A stretch of DNA of 64,000 bases from Alteribacillus sp. YIM 98480 (lineage in GTDB: Bacteria > Bacillota > Bacilli > Bacillales > Marinococcaceae), in the NCBI RefSeq assembly GCF_009765375.1, contig NZ_VTOK01000017.1:1-64000 (forward strand), read 5' to 3'. Shown in pieces: positions 45,008 to 53,358 of this stretch. The position numbers and the translations under genes were made by a program. The notes under the pieces were generated by a model. It did not search any database. It was not told the origin of the DNA and saw only the letters and a program-made list of their open reading frames with translations. Numbering within the stretch: the stretch's first letter is position 1; each line of letters opens with the position of its first letter.

Positions 45008-46477
45008 ATGCCAAGAACCGGTCAACAATATTTAGAATCTTTGCAAGACAATAGAAATATCTACATTGATGGTGAAAGAGTTGATAATGTTACAACTCAT
45101 TCGGCTTTCAAAGGAATTAGCCAAACAGTTGCTAGAATGTATGACGTCGTAAACGAGGAACCTGAATTGATGACATACGAGACAGAAGACGGCACTCGTG
45201 CAAATAAGATTTACATGATTCCAAGAAGTCGTGAAGATTTAGAAAGCCGCAGAAAAGCTATCACAAGGTGGACAGAAGAAACTTATGGTCTAGTCGGAAG
45301 AAGCCCGGACCATGTAGCAGGTTTTTTTGCAGGATTTGCCAGCAACCCAGATGTTTTTGCTCGCGGTGGAGAACAGTATAAAGAGAATCTTCTAAATTTT
45401 TATAAATATGCTCGAGATAATGATAAGTTCTTATCTTATGTCATTATTCCACCTCAAATCGATAGAAGTAAAACAGCTTCAGAACTAGACAATGAGTTTC
45501 TTGCAACAGGGGTTTATGAAGAAAAAGAAGACGGTATTATCATTCGCGGTTCTCAGATGCTTGGAACAAGTGCAGCTGTTTCAGATTACATGTTTGTAAG
45601 CTGCATAACCCCATTGAAAGAAGGAGACGAAAAATATGCACTATCCTTCGTTGTTCCAATGGGAGCTCAGGGACTTAAGCTTTATGCGCGTCCTGGGTAT
45701 GCGATGGGAAAACCGAGTACATTTGATTATCCATTGTCTACTAATTTTGATGAAACAGACGCTTTGGTCGTGTTCGATGATGTGTTTATTCCTTGGGAGC
45801 ATGTATTTGTATATAAGAATATTGAACTAACAAAAGCACAATTCTTTGAAACTCCTGCTCACGTTTTAGGGAATAATCAGTCTCAAACACGGTTTGTAAC
45901 GAAAGTGAAGTTCGCTATTGGGCTAGCCAAGAAAATAACAGAAATGAATGGAACAGATAAAATCCCTCCTGTACAAGGAAGGCTTGGAGATTTGGCATCC
46001 CTTGCTGGGACTGTTGAAGGATTTTTACTTTCTTCCGAATATGAATGCTATATCAATGAACAAGGCGTAGCTGTTCCTAACCCCAGATTTTTATATGGAA
46101 TTATGGGACTACAGAGTACCTTATATACCGATGTGCTGCATATCGTACGTGAACTTGCTGGTGGTGGCGTTTTGCAGGTTCCATCCACCTATAAAGAGTT
46201 TGTTAACCCAGAAACAAAAGAGGATATGCAAAAATATATTAAAACAAGTAATGAAGACGTCTCTTCAGAGGATAAAGTGAAGCTTTTCAAATTAGCATGG
46301 GATTTAATCGGTACAGAATTTGGCGGCAGACATCAACAATATGAAATGTTCTATGCAGGAGCTCCTCACGTAGCCAAAGGGCATGCCTATAGAAATTATG
46401 GTTACCAGGAAACAGTAGAGCTGGTCGAAAAATGCTTATCCAGCTATAGCATTCCTGAACTAGAAAAACAAAATTAA
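45008..46477 (+). CDS. FADH2-dependent monooxygenase, HpaB family (second)
   Basis: Two-component flavin monooxygenase, large subunit, 489 residues. Family blocks: PRTGQQYLESLQDNRNIYIDG, TYGLVGRSPDHVAGFFAGF near 95, FDYPLSTNFDETDALVVFDDVFIPWEHVF near 240 and GTEFGGRHQQYEMFYAG near 435. Much closer to the 59999 enzyme than to the phenol-type enzyme at 29876; both are 489 residues with co-linear motifs. GAAGGGGTGA precedes ATG 45008. Next genes encode a nitrilase-fold hydrolase, DUF2848 protein, cupin and flavin reductase. Amide hydrolysis after oxygenation points to ring opening of a nitrogen heterocycle rather than simple phenol hydroxylation; that is inference from context. Confidence 0.9.
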   Translation: MPRTGQQYLESLQDNRNIYIDGERVDNVTTHSAFKGISQTVARMYDVVNEEPELMTYETEDGTRANKIYMIPRSREDLESRRKAITRWTEETYGLVGRSPDHVAGFFAGFASNPDVFARGGEQYKENLLNFYKYARDNDKFLSYVIIPPQIDRSKTASELDNEFLATGVYEEKEDGIIIRGSQMLGTSAAVSDYMFVSCITPLKEGDEKYALSFVVPMGAQGLKLYARPGYAMGKPSTFDYPLSTNFDETDALVVFDDVFIPWEHVFVYKNIELTKAQFFETPAHVLGNNQSQTRFVTKVKFAIGLAKKITEMNGTDKIPPVQGRLGDLASLAGTVEGFLLSSEYECYINEQGVAVPNPRFLYGIMGLQSTLYTDVLHIVRELAGGGVLQVPSTYKEFVNPETKEDMQKYIKTSNEDVSSEDKVKLFKLAWDLIGTEFGGRHQQYEMFYAGAPHVAKGHAYRNYGYQETVELVEKCLSSYSIPELEKQN

Positions 46478-46500
46478 AGCAGAGATGGAGGTGATTTTGA

Positions 46501-47292
46501 ATGAAGATTGCAACCTTGCAGCTTGAAATTAGAGATGACGAAACAAAACAAGAAAGAATAGATAGAGTTGATAGCTTACTAGATGATGTGAACGATGTGG
46601 ATATGGTTGTGCTGCCAGAAATATGGGCAACTGGCTACTTTTCGTTTGATAAATATACAGAAGAAGCAGAAGAAATAAACGGCCCCTTTGCCCAGCACTT
46701 TTCTGAAAAGGCGAAAAAAATGAATTGTTATATATTTGCCGGGAGCTTCGTGGAAAAAGACGAAGGCCGTTATTATAACACGAGTATTATGTTCAATCAG
46801 GATGGAGAAGTCATTGGGACATATCGAAAAATGCATTTGTTTCGATATGGCTCAAAAGAAGGGGAAATTTTAACTAGAGGGGAAGAACCAACTGTTATAG
46901 ACACGGCTTTTGGAAAAATTGGTCTAACAACTTGTTATGATCTTCGTTTCCCAGAGCTATACAGGGCACAGGTAGATTTAGGTGCAGAAATATTTTTAGT
47001 TACTTCAGCTTGGCCTCATCAGAGACTTGAACATTGGAACATTTTTAATGTGGCTAGAGCCTTGGAAAATCAATGCTATCTTGTTTCCTGTAATTGTGCA
47101 GGGATTACACAAGGTGTGAAATTAGGAGGCCATAGTCAAATTATAGATCCTTTTGGAACAGTAATAAAAAGAGCGGATGAAATTGAAACAACGATAAGAG
47201 CAGACATTGATTTATCCCAGATAGAAAAAATAAGAGAGACATTTCCACAGTTAAAACACAGAGTGATCGAGAGAGGAGTGTGTGCACAATGA
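46501..47292 (+). CDS. Carbon-nitrogen hydrolase (nitrilase/omega-amidase fold)
   Basis: 263 residues. Catalytic triad Glu40 (LPEIWATGY), Lys110 (YRKMHLF) and Cys145 (TTCYDLRFPELYR) is intact. The short length and the motif wording suit the omega-amidase/Nit2-like group, which cleaves amides of dicarboxylates, better than true nitrilases. GGAGGTG precedes ATG 46501. It overlaps the next gene by 4 bases. In this operon it would release ammonia or an amine from an amide produced by the flavin monooxygenase. Confidence 0.9.
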   Translation: MKIATLQLEIRDDETKQERIDRVDSLLDDVNDVDMVVLPEIWATGYFSFDKYTEEAEEINGPFAQHFSEKAKKMNCYIFAGSFVEKDEGRYYNTSIMFNQDGEVIGTYRKMHLFRYGSKEGEILTRGEEPTVIDTAFGKIGLTTCYDLRFPELYRAQVDLGAEIFLVTSAWPHQRLEHWNIFNVARALENQCYLVSCNCAGITQGVKLGGHSQIIDPFGTVIKRADEIETTIRADIDLSQIEKIRETFPQLKHRVIERGVCAQ

Positions 47293-47984
47293 AGTTCCAA
47301 ATAGGAAAGGAAAAAATAGAATGGAAACCTAAAAGACTTCTTATTGCTGGGTATACCTCAAAAGACCAAGAGCAGCTGCAAAAACATATTAAAGAATTAG
47401 AAGAAGAGCTGGGTGTAGAGCCGCCTCCGGCTATACCAATGATCTATGATTTGTCACCGGAACTATTAACAACAGATGAACAGATATCCGTTGTTAATAA
47501 TGACAGCAGTGGAGAAGCAGAAGTAATAGCAGCAGAAATAAATGGACAATGGTACATCGGTATTGGAAGTGACCATACGGATAGAAAGTTAGAATCTGTC
47601 TCTGTACAAAAATCCAAACAAGTTTGCGGGAAGCCGATCACTAGTGAATTGTGGCCTTTAGCTAGTGTAGAGAGTTACTGGGATGAGATTGAGATGAAAA
47701 GCTGGATGGTTGATAAAGATGGCCGGCACTTGTACCAATCTGGAAAGTTAAATGAGTTTATGAAACCTGAAGACTTAGTAAATATTATCAAAGAAAGAAA
47801 CTATTATAGTTCAGACTCTGTTATATTTTGTGGTACGCTTCCTTTGCTGAGTGAAGGGTTTATATATGGAGAACAATTCATTGCTGAATTATATGATCCT
47901 ATTGAAAATAGAAGCATTACCTTACATTACGATGTACATCTTTTAAAAGATGCAGAAGATATTAAAAATCCTAAGGAGGTATAA
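47289..47984 (+). CDS. DUF2848 family protein
   Basis: About 231 residues. The DUF2848 family is a distant relative of fumarylacetoacetate hydrolase; function is not established to my knowledge. Visible blocks: LLIAGYTSKDQ near residue 20, VEPPPAIPMIYDLSPELLTT near 47, GIGSDHTDRKLE near 93 and VIFCGTLPLLSEGFIYGEQFIAEL near 185, all typical. The ATGA overlap with the hydrolase gene (47289-47292) sets the start, and 2 bases separate its stop from the cupin gene. Presumably acts on a ring-opened or deaminated intermediate. Confidence 0.82.
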   Translation: MKFQIGKEKIEWKPKRLLIAGYTSKDQEQLQKHIKELEEELGVEPPPAIPMIYDLSPELLTTDEQISVVNNDSSGEAEVIAAEINGQWYIGIGSDHTDRKLESVSVQKSKQVCGKPITSELWPLASVESYWDEIEMKSWMVDKDGRHLYQSGKLNEFMKPEDLVNIIKERNYYSSDSVIFCGTLPLLSEGFIYGEQFIAELYDPIENRSITLHYDVHLLKDAEDIKNPKEV

Positions 47985-47986
47985 TC

Positions 47987-48337
47987 ATGAGTAAACCAGA
48001 ACTAGAATTTGTAGATTATAAGGAATTTGAAACGGAATCTATACCTGGAGTAGAGGGACTCTCGCAAAGAATCATTGCCCAAATACCTGGATCTGAGGTT
48101 GCTACGAGAATACTTCAATTTGAACCAGGAACGGATACTTCTCCCAATGGTGTTCAACTTCATGATTTTTGGGAAGAGCTTTATATTATAGAAGGTTCTA
48201 TTATTGATTTAGAGCTGAATGAAGAATTCACAAGCGGTATGGTTGCTTGTCGTCCGCCTGGGATGAAACATGGTCCGTGGAAAGCTCCAAACGGTTGTAA
48301 GATTTTTGAGGTTAGATATTATGCCAAAGGACAATAA
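47987..48337 (+). CDS. Small cupin-domain protein
   Basis: 116 residues, single cupin fold. GTDTSPNGVQLHDFWEELYIIEGSI has the first cupin motif with His and Glu ligand candidates; RPPGMKHGPWKAPNGCKIFEVRYY holds the second motif with a His, so a metal site is likely. AAGGAGG precedes ATG 47987 immediately after the DUF2848 gene. Possible roles: isomerase, decarboxylase or small dioxygenase for an intermediate; none is shown by sequence. Confidence 0.85.
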   Translation: MSKPELEFVDYKEFETESIPGVEGLSQRIIAQIPGSEVATRILQFEPGTDTSPNGVQLHDFWEELYIIEGSIIDLELNEEFTSGMVACRPPGMKHGPWKAPNGCKIFEVRYYAKGQ

Positions 48338-48394
48338 ACCAGATAATATAAGCATAACATTTTTGATCACATACATGTAAAAGGAGAATTATAT

Positions 48395-48853
48395 ATGAAT
48401 GATCAACTATTCAAAAGCGCTATGTCTAAGTTTACTACTGGAGTAACTGTTATAACTACTAAAGTAGATGAAAAAGTACATGGAATGACAGCAAATGCTT
48501 TTATGTCTGTTTCACTTGAACCGAAATTGATTTTAATTTCGGTTCATGAGAAAGCTAGTATGAATAAGTACATTAAAGAATCTGGCAAGTTTGCTGTCAG
48601 CATTTTGGCGGAAGGGCAAGAAGACATGTCTATGTATTTTGCAGGGCAAATCAAAGAAGAAAAAAATATTGATTTTGTACAATTTAATGAAATGCCTGTC
48701 CTTGAGAATTCGATTGTACATTTGACTTGTGATGTAGCAAATGCTCATATTGAAGGAGATCACACTTTATTTATTGGTGCTGTTACAGATATTGCTGTAA
48801 ATGAGTCTAACCCATTAGCTCTATATAATGGTAAATATCAAAAGGTTAACTGA
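48395..48853 (+). CDS. Flavin reductase, HpaC family (second)
   Basis: 152 residues, with FKSAMSKFTTGVTVITTK, GMTANAFMSVSLEPKLILISV and GDHTLFIGAVTDI, the standard short flavin reductase plan. It should supply FADH2 to the HpaB-like enzyme four genes upstream. AAAAGGAG precedes ATG 48395. 57 bases after the cupin gene; same operon. Confidence 0.92.
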   Translation: MNDQLFKSAMSKFTTGVTVITTKVDEKVHGMTANAFMSVSLEPKLILISVHEKASMNKYIKESGKFAVSILAEGQEDMSMYFAGQIKEEKNIDFVQFNEMPVLENSIVHLTCDVANAHIEGDHTLFIGAVTDIAVNESNPLALYNGKYQKVN

Positions 48854-48985
48854 CTTAGGTACACTGGATATAGCACTTTTAAAAAAATGTTTCCAAAGCT
48901 CGATCAAGCAAGGTCATGTGGGCTTTTCATAAAAACTTCTATATCATGTGAATTTTATACTGCGTTCACACAAAGGGGGGTTTTG

Positions 48986-49858
48986 ATGGAAGTAGTATAC
49001 TTAGAGTACCCGGAAAATTATATACTGCCTTCTGGTATTAATTCATCTGTTTTAGCTCTTGGTTTTTTCGATGGAGTTCATGTAGGCCATAAGGAAATAT
49101 TGAACGTAGCAAAAAGAATAGCAACTGTAAAGAAATTAGATTTTGCTGTGATGACTTTTCATCCACATCCGAGTCAAGTGATAAATAAAAATAAACAAAG
49201 TAGAATTAATCATTACTTAACCCCCCTTTCTGTAAAGAAAGAAATATTACAAGATATGGGAGTCGACAAATTATATATTATTAATTTTAATTTGCCTTTC
49301 TCTAAGCTCTCCTATAAAGAATTCATGGATATATTTATTTCTGGAGTGAATGCTAAGCACGTTGTTGCTGGTTTTGATTTTAAATACGGATATAAAGGTT
49401 TAGGGAATATGAAACAATTAGCAGCTGATGGGAAAGGTAAATTTGAAGTAACTACAGTATCAAAAGTAGAACAGCACCATCAAAAAATTAGTTCAACACT
49501 AATTAGACAATTTCTGTCCTCAGGCCATGTGCATAAGATCCGGGATTATCTGGGTAATGATTATGAGATAATGGGTAACATCAGGGATCTGATTACCGTA
49601 ACTAATAATAATCACCAAGGTGATTTATTAATTTTATCGATTAAAGATGAATATTTGATGCCAGTTACTGGAATGTATAAAATTGAAGTAGATATAGATC
49701 ATCAAAGATATGCAGGGGTCTGTACTATCCCTTTTAAGAGTGAAAATGGTTATTTGGAAGTATTATTAAATGACCGTATTAAAAGAAATGACATCCTAGA
49801 TGAAAATATTAAAATCATATGGAAAGAACAAATAGAGACCATTCGTGTATCGATTTAA
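48986..49858 (+). CDS. RibF-like FAD synthetase with degenerate riboflavin kinase domain
   Basis: About 290 residues, near full RibF length. N-terminal FMN adenylyltransferase is intact: GFFDGVHVGH (His32/His35), GFDFKYGYKG and ISSTLIR. The C-terminal part (about 170-290, YEIMGNIRDLITV...) lines up with the riboflavin kinase domain, but the ATP/flavin-binding block G..LGFPTAN is missing, so kinase activity is doubtful. ATG 48986 follows AAAGGGGGG; an upstream frame to 48887 has no site. It follows the flavin monooxygenase operon and probably boosts FAD supply. A terminator follows. Confidence 0.88.
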   Translation: MEVVYLEYPENYILPSGINSSVLALGFFDGVHVGHKEILNVAKRIATVKKLDFAVMTFHPHPSQVINKNKQSRINHYLTPLSVKKEILQDMGVDKLYIINFNLPFSKLSYKEFMDIFISGVNAKHVVAGFDFKYGYKGLGNMKQLAADGKGKFEVTTVSKVEQHHQKISSTLIRQFLSSGHVHKIRDYLGNDYEIMGNIRDLITVTNNNHQGDLLILSIKDEYLMPVTGMYKIEVDIDHQRYAGVCTIPFKSENGYLEVLLNDRIKRNDILDENIKIIWKEQIETIRVSI

Positions 49859-49871
49859 TGTTCATGGGAAG

Positions 49872-49908
49872 CCTGCTGAATATAAAATACAATTCGGCAG
49901 GTTTTGTA
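49872..49908 (+). terminator. Terminator of the flavin monooxygenase operon
   Basis: CCTGCTGAAT (49872-49881) pairs with ATTCGGCAGG (49892-49901), one wobble, followed by TTTTGTAT. Confidence 0.85.
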
Positions 49909-50091
49909 TATTAACAGATTGTATAATGACAGTGCAGCTCTGATCTTTGTCTGAATCAAGAAACTACGGTTTAACATTACAATAAACGTAATTTTTTAAT
50001 AAAAGATGAAATCTGTTACGTGATTCAAATAGAATTTTGGCTTATAGTTAGTATAGCGAATATATTATATTCTTAAAGTTAGGTGAATAAA

Positions 50092-50784
50092 ATGGGTGAT
50101 TTAAGATTAAGTCCAATCGTTAAGGAAGAAACCACAAAAGAAAGAGTTTATAGACAGATTAAAGAAGCAATACTAAGTGGTCAAATTCCCCAGAATACTA
50201 CTTTTACAGAAGTACAGTTGGCAAATTTGCTTAATACGTCGAGAACCCCGGTACGAGAAAGCGTGCAAGATTTACAAAAAGAAGGCCTAATTATTTCGAT
50301 TCCAAGAAAAGGGTTGCAAGTAAAAAATATATCTTCTATTGAACAAGAACAAATCTTTTTGTTACGCACATCGATTGAAGTGGATGTAATAAAAAAATTG
50401 ACCTCTGTTATAACAGAAGACCAGATTAATAAATTAAACAACATATATACAGAGCAATTAAAAGCCAAAGAAGAAAATGACAATTTGAAATTTATAGAAC
50501 TAGATCAAGAATTTCATTCTTTCCCTTTAAAAGTGATGAACTATACTATAGTTGAACAAATTATTCTTAATTTAAACGAGCTGACTCGGTTAATTGGTAT
50601 TAAAGCATTAAAAAAGTACGGCAGGATGGATGAAGTACTATCAGAACACAAAGATATCATTCTTGCTATCGAAAAGAAAGATAGTGATTTAGCGGCAGAT
50701 GCTTTAAAGAAACATTTAAATAACACTGGTCAAGTTCTGGAGATGATTCAAAAAAGTGAATTACAAAACTCCGGAGATGAATAA
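50092..50784 (+). CDS. GntR family regulator, FadR/FCD type
   Basis: About 230 residues: winged helix domain at about 10-80 (VYRQIKEAILSGQIPQNTTFTEVQLANLLNTSRTPVRESVQDLQKEGL) and an FCD helical effector domain at about 85-215, whose Asp/His residues (such as DQEFHSF and SEHKDI) usually bind a metal and an acid ligand. ATG 50092 after TTAGGTG is preferred over GTG 50083. It is a single gene between terminators. Related FCD regulators bind palindromes with a GTATAC core; five such sites precede transcription units within 20 kb of this gene, so it probably controls that block and is released by a carboxylate. Confidence 0.9.
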   Translation: MGDLRLSPIVKEETTKERVYRQIKEAILSGQIPQNTTFTEVQLANLLNTSRTPVRESVQDLQKEGLIISIPRKGLQVKNISSIEQEQIFLLRTSIEVDVIKKLTSVITEDQINKLNNIYTEQLKAKEENDNLKFIELDQEFHSFPLKVMNYTIVEQIILNLNELTRLIGIKALKKYGRMDEVLSEHKDIILAIEKKDSDLAADALKKHLNNTGQVLEMIQKSELQNSGDE

Positions 50785-50895
50785 GAGATATGTTGAGATT
50801 TAGATACAAAACATCTATGTCTCTTTCCCAGTATGATTTGCACCAATTATGTATTGCAGAATCATAAAAAGTCTACCGATTGTACTTTTATTCTT

Positions 50896-50941
50896 ACAAA
50901 ATCAGCATCTCCCCTCCGAACGAGAGGGGCTTGATTTGTTT
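50896..50941 (+). terminator. Terminator after gntR
   Basis: A stem of ACAAAATCA...CCCCT with AGGGG...TGATTTGT around CCGAACGAG, bulged, followed by a T-rich run. It closes the gntR transcript. Confidence 0.7.
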
Positions 50942-50994
50942 GCTTTATTAAATAGAAGGTTAAGATTAAAAATGTTTTGAAAAATATATCAATT

Positions 50995-51025
50995 TTGACG
51001 TTTTAAGTATACAGTATTCCATAAT
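50995..51025 (+). promoter_or_regulatory. Promoter region of the divergent ubiD with GTATAC site D
   Basis: TTGACG at 50995-51000 may be the -35; CATAAT at 51020-51025 is a poor -10 at 19 bases. AGTATACA at 51006-51013 lies between them. The second half-site is weak, so this is the least certain of the five GTATAC sites. Confidence 0.45.
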
Positions 51026-51070
51026 GATGAACGCTTAATACTAAACATTATTGGACGGGAGGGTTTTAAC

Positions 51071-52438
51071 TTGGGTAAAAATTTAAGAGACTTTTTAAAT
51101 GAAATAAGTTCTACATATTTAGAAGTGAACCGTGAAGTGCCTTTAGATTATATAGGCGCATTAACAGGACAAGCAGATACCTCTGTACTGTTTACTAATA
51201 TTAAAGCATTTCCTGGCTGGAGGGTATGTGATCAATTATTTAAAAACAGGATGCTTCAAGGAAAAGTTTTAGGGGTAGATGCCGATAATGTAGTACCAGC
51301 TATTTCGAATATATTAAAAAAAGGACCAGTAGAACCTCAAATTGTAAAAGACGGACCGGTGAAAGAAATAGTTTTAAAAGGAGAAGAAGCAGACCTAACA
51401 ACATTGCCTGTTCCTATTCAGACCAATACAGATCCGGGTCCTTATATAAACGGATTTAATATACTTAAAGACCTGGACACAGGAGTTTATAATAGTTGTT
51501 ATACTCGGACTTTAGTGAAGGGACCTAGAAAAGCAGTATCATCATATGTCACTTCAGATTCCAACCGTATATTAAAACAGTACAAAGAAAAAGGTGAATT
51601 AATGCCTCAGGCCATTTGTATCGGTCACCACCCGGCGGTGGAATTAGCCGTTAATTTTAGTGGGAAAGATGATACATTCCATGAAATTGAGTTAGCCGGT
51701 TCGATATTAGGAGAACCTATTGAAATGGTACAATGTGAAACGCTGGACTTAATGGTACCTGCTGAATCAGAAATTGTTATTGAAGGCTACATACATCCAG
51801 ACCGTTTAGAAGATGATGGCCCTTCTCCATCCCCAAATTTATATTTTGCACCATATCTACAAAAACAGCCTTTTTTTGAAGTAACCTGCATTACGATGCG
51901 AAAAGATCCAGTATATCGTAATTTTCAATCCACCCCGTATACAGATCACCAACCATTGCCTAGGCTTTTTCATGAAGCAATTATTTACAACCGTTTAAAA
52001 GAGATGAAAGTAGATGTACATGATGTGTTTTTCCCAGCTTGGGGAGGAGTGCTTTCCTTGATTATACAAATGACTCCGAAAGTTGACGGAGAGGTGAATG
52101 ACGTACTGTTAAACGCAATGGGGTCTTCTTGGCCAAACACAAAAAAGGTTGTGGTGGTGGATCGAGATATAGATATTTATAATTCGGAAGACGTTTATTA
52201 TGCTTTAAGTACTCGTACGGATCCGTCTAATGACGTTATCATTATTCCAAAGGGAAGAGGATCTGCCATGGATCCGACATCTCATATAGTACAAGAAGAC
52301 TCACCTTCTATTCGAACCGTAGGTAAATGGGGGATCGATGCCACAAAACCATTAGGGAATCAGTTGATATCAAGGGAGTTTCAACGTGCATGGCCTAAAT
52401 ATTGGGAAGAAATCGAGCTGAAAGATTTTTTATCATAG
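51071..52438 (+). CDS. UbiD family protein with altered active site (third)
   Basis: 455 residues, recognisably UbiD (PVPIQTNTDPGPYI, Arg146 in CYTRTLV, late block KGRGSAMDPTSHIV). The usual EGPFGE pair of catalytic glutamates is replaced by Asp-Asp-Gly-Pro-Ser-Pro-Ser (residues 248-254): Glu to Asp at the first and Ser at the second position. Chemistry may therefore differ, or the substrate supplies the acid. Only distantly similar to the UbiD proteins at 6450 and 43324. Start TTG 51071 after GGGAGGG. ubiX lies downstream on the opposite strand. Confidence 0.88.
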   Translation: MGKNLRDFLNEISSTYLEVNREVPLDYIGALTGQADTSVLFTNIKAFPGWRVCDQLFKNRMLQGKVLGVDADNVVPAISNILKKGPVEPQIVKDGPVKEIVLKGEEADLTTLPVPIQTNTDPGPYINGFNILKDLDTGVYNSCYTRTLVKGPRKAVSSYVTSDSNRILKQYKEKGELMPQAICIGHHPAVELAVNFSGKDDTFHEIELAGSILGEPIEMVQCETLDLMVPAESEIVIEGYIHPDRLEDDGPSPSPNLYFAPYLQKQPFFEVTCITMRKDPVYRNFQSTPYTDHQPLPRLFHEAIIYNRLKEMKVDVHDVFFPAWGGVLSLIIQMTPKVDGEVNDVLLNAMGSSWPNTKKVVVVDRDIDIYNSEDVYYALSTRTDPSNDVIIIPKGRGSAMDPTSHIVQEDSPSIRTVGKWGIDATKPLGNQLISREFQRAWPKYWEEIELKDFLS

Positions 52439-52478
52439 AGTTGATATTTATATACGGTATATTTATGAACGACTAATT

Positions 52479-52511
52479 AGCCCCCCTTCCCATAAAGAGG
52501 GGGCTTATTTG
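52479..52511. terminator. Terminator between converging ubiD and ubiX
   Basis: AGCCCCC (52479-52485) pairs with GGGGGCT (52499-52505), followed by TATTTG; on the other strand the same stem lies beyond the ubiX stop. Confidence 0.75.
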
Positions 52512-52600
52512 AAGAGCATTTAGTTTGACTAACAAACTTATGTGGGAAGAAAGATTTGCATAATGGTTTATTATTAATATGACATAATTTAGCTAAATGA

Positions 52601-53179
52601 TTATGTGTTGGAATGTTTACTGGGCTCACCCCACCGTTTAAGCCATTCAGGATCATAACCAAATTGATCTAATACTCTGCCAACGGTGTGATTTATAACA
52701 TCATCCAACGATTCTGGATTATTATAAAAAGCCGGTACGGGTGGGAAAATCATGGCCCCGGATAAAATAGCAGTTTCCATATTCCTTACATGAATTAAGT
52801 TTAATGGAGTTTCTCTCGCTAATAGAATTAATTTCTTTTGCTCTTTTAACATGACATCTGCAGAGCGTGAAACTAAATCGGAAGCCATACCAGAAGTAAT
52901 GCTTGCAAGGGTCTTCATACTACAAGGAGCTACAATCATTCCATCCACTTTAAAGGAGCCTGAGGAAACATCAGCAGCCTGATTACCAGAATGATAATGA
53001 ACAGAAGCCATCTCTTTTACTTCGTTTACTGTGTAGGAAGTCTCCATTTGAATGGTTTTACTCCCCCAAGCACTTATAATTAAATGTGTTTCTGCTCCTA
53101 ATTCTCTTAAAAGCTGGAGGGTGCGTATCCCATATATCGCACCCGAGCCGCCAGTAATTGCAACGATGATTTTTTTCAT
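52601..53179 (-). CDS. ubiX: UbiX/Pad1-type flavin prenyltransferase (second)
   Basis: 192 residues. AITGGSGAIYGIRTLQ, SSGSFKVDGMIVAPCSMKTLASI and FPPVPAFYNNPESLDD show a full flavin prenyltransferase that makes prenyl-FMN for UbiD enzymes. It is similar to the copy at 3187. On the minus strand GGTTGGAGATAG precedes ATG 53179. It converges with the divergent ubiD and follows the ThDP gene by about 180 bases. It probably serves UbiD proteins at 43324 and 51071. Confidence 0.93.
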   Translation of the reverse strand: MKKIIVAITGGSGAIYGIRTLQLLRELGAETHLIISAWGSKTIQMETSYTVNEVKEMASVHYHSGNQAADVSSGSFKVDGMIVAPCSMKTLASITSGMASDLVSRSADVMLKEQKKLILLARETPLNLIHVRNMETAILSGAMIFPPVPAFYNNPESLDDVINHTVGRVLDQFGYDPEWLKRWGEPSKHSNT

Positions 53180-53358
53180 ATACTATCTCCAACCTTCCAT
53201 TCTTTCTAATGAGAAAAAGGATAATATAAAGCAGCTGTTACTATAACCCTTTTGTCTTGGACCAAGAACTATTAATTCATTATATTTTTTTACTATAGTA
53301 CTTTATGTTTCCAAGAATTTTTCATTGTTTGTGCTCACCATTAGTATAATGTGTTTGA

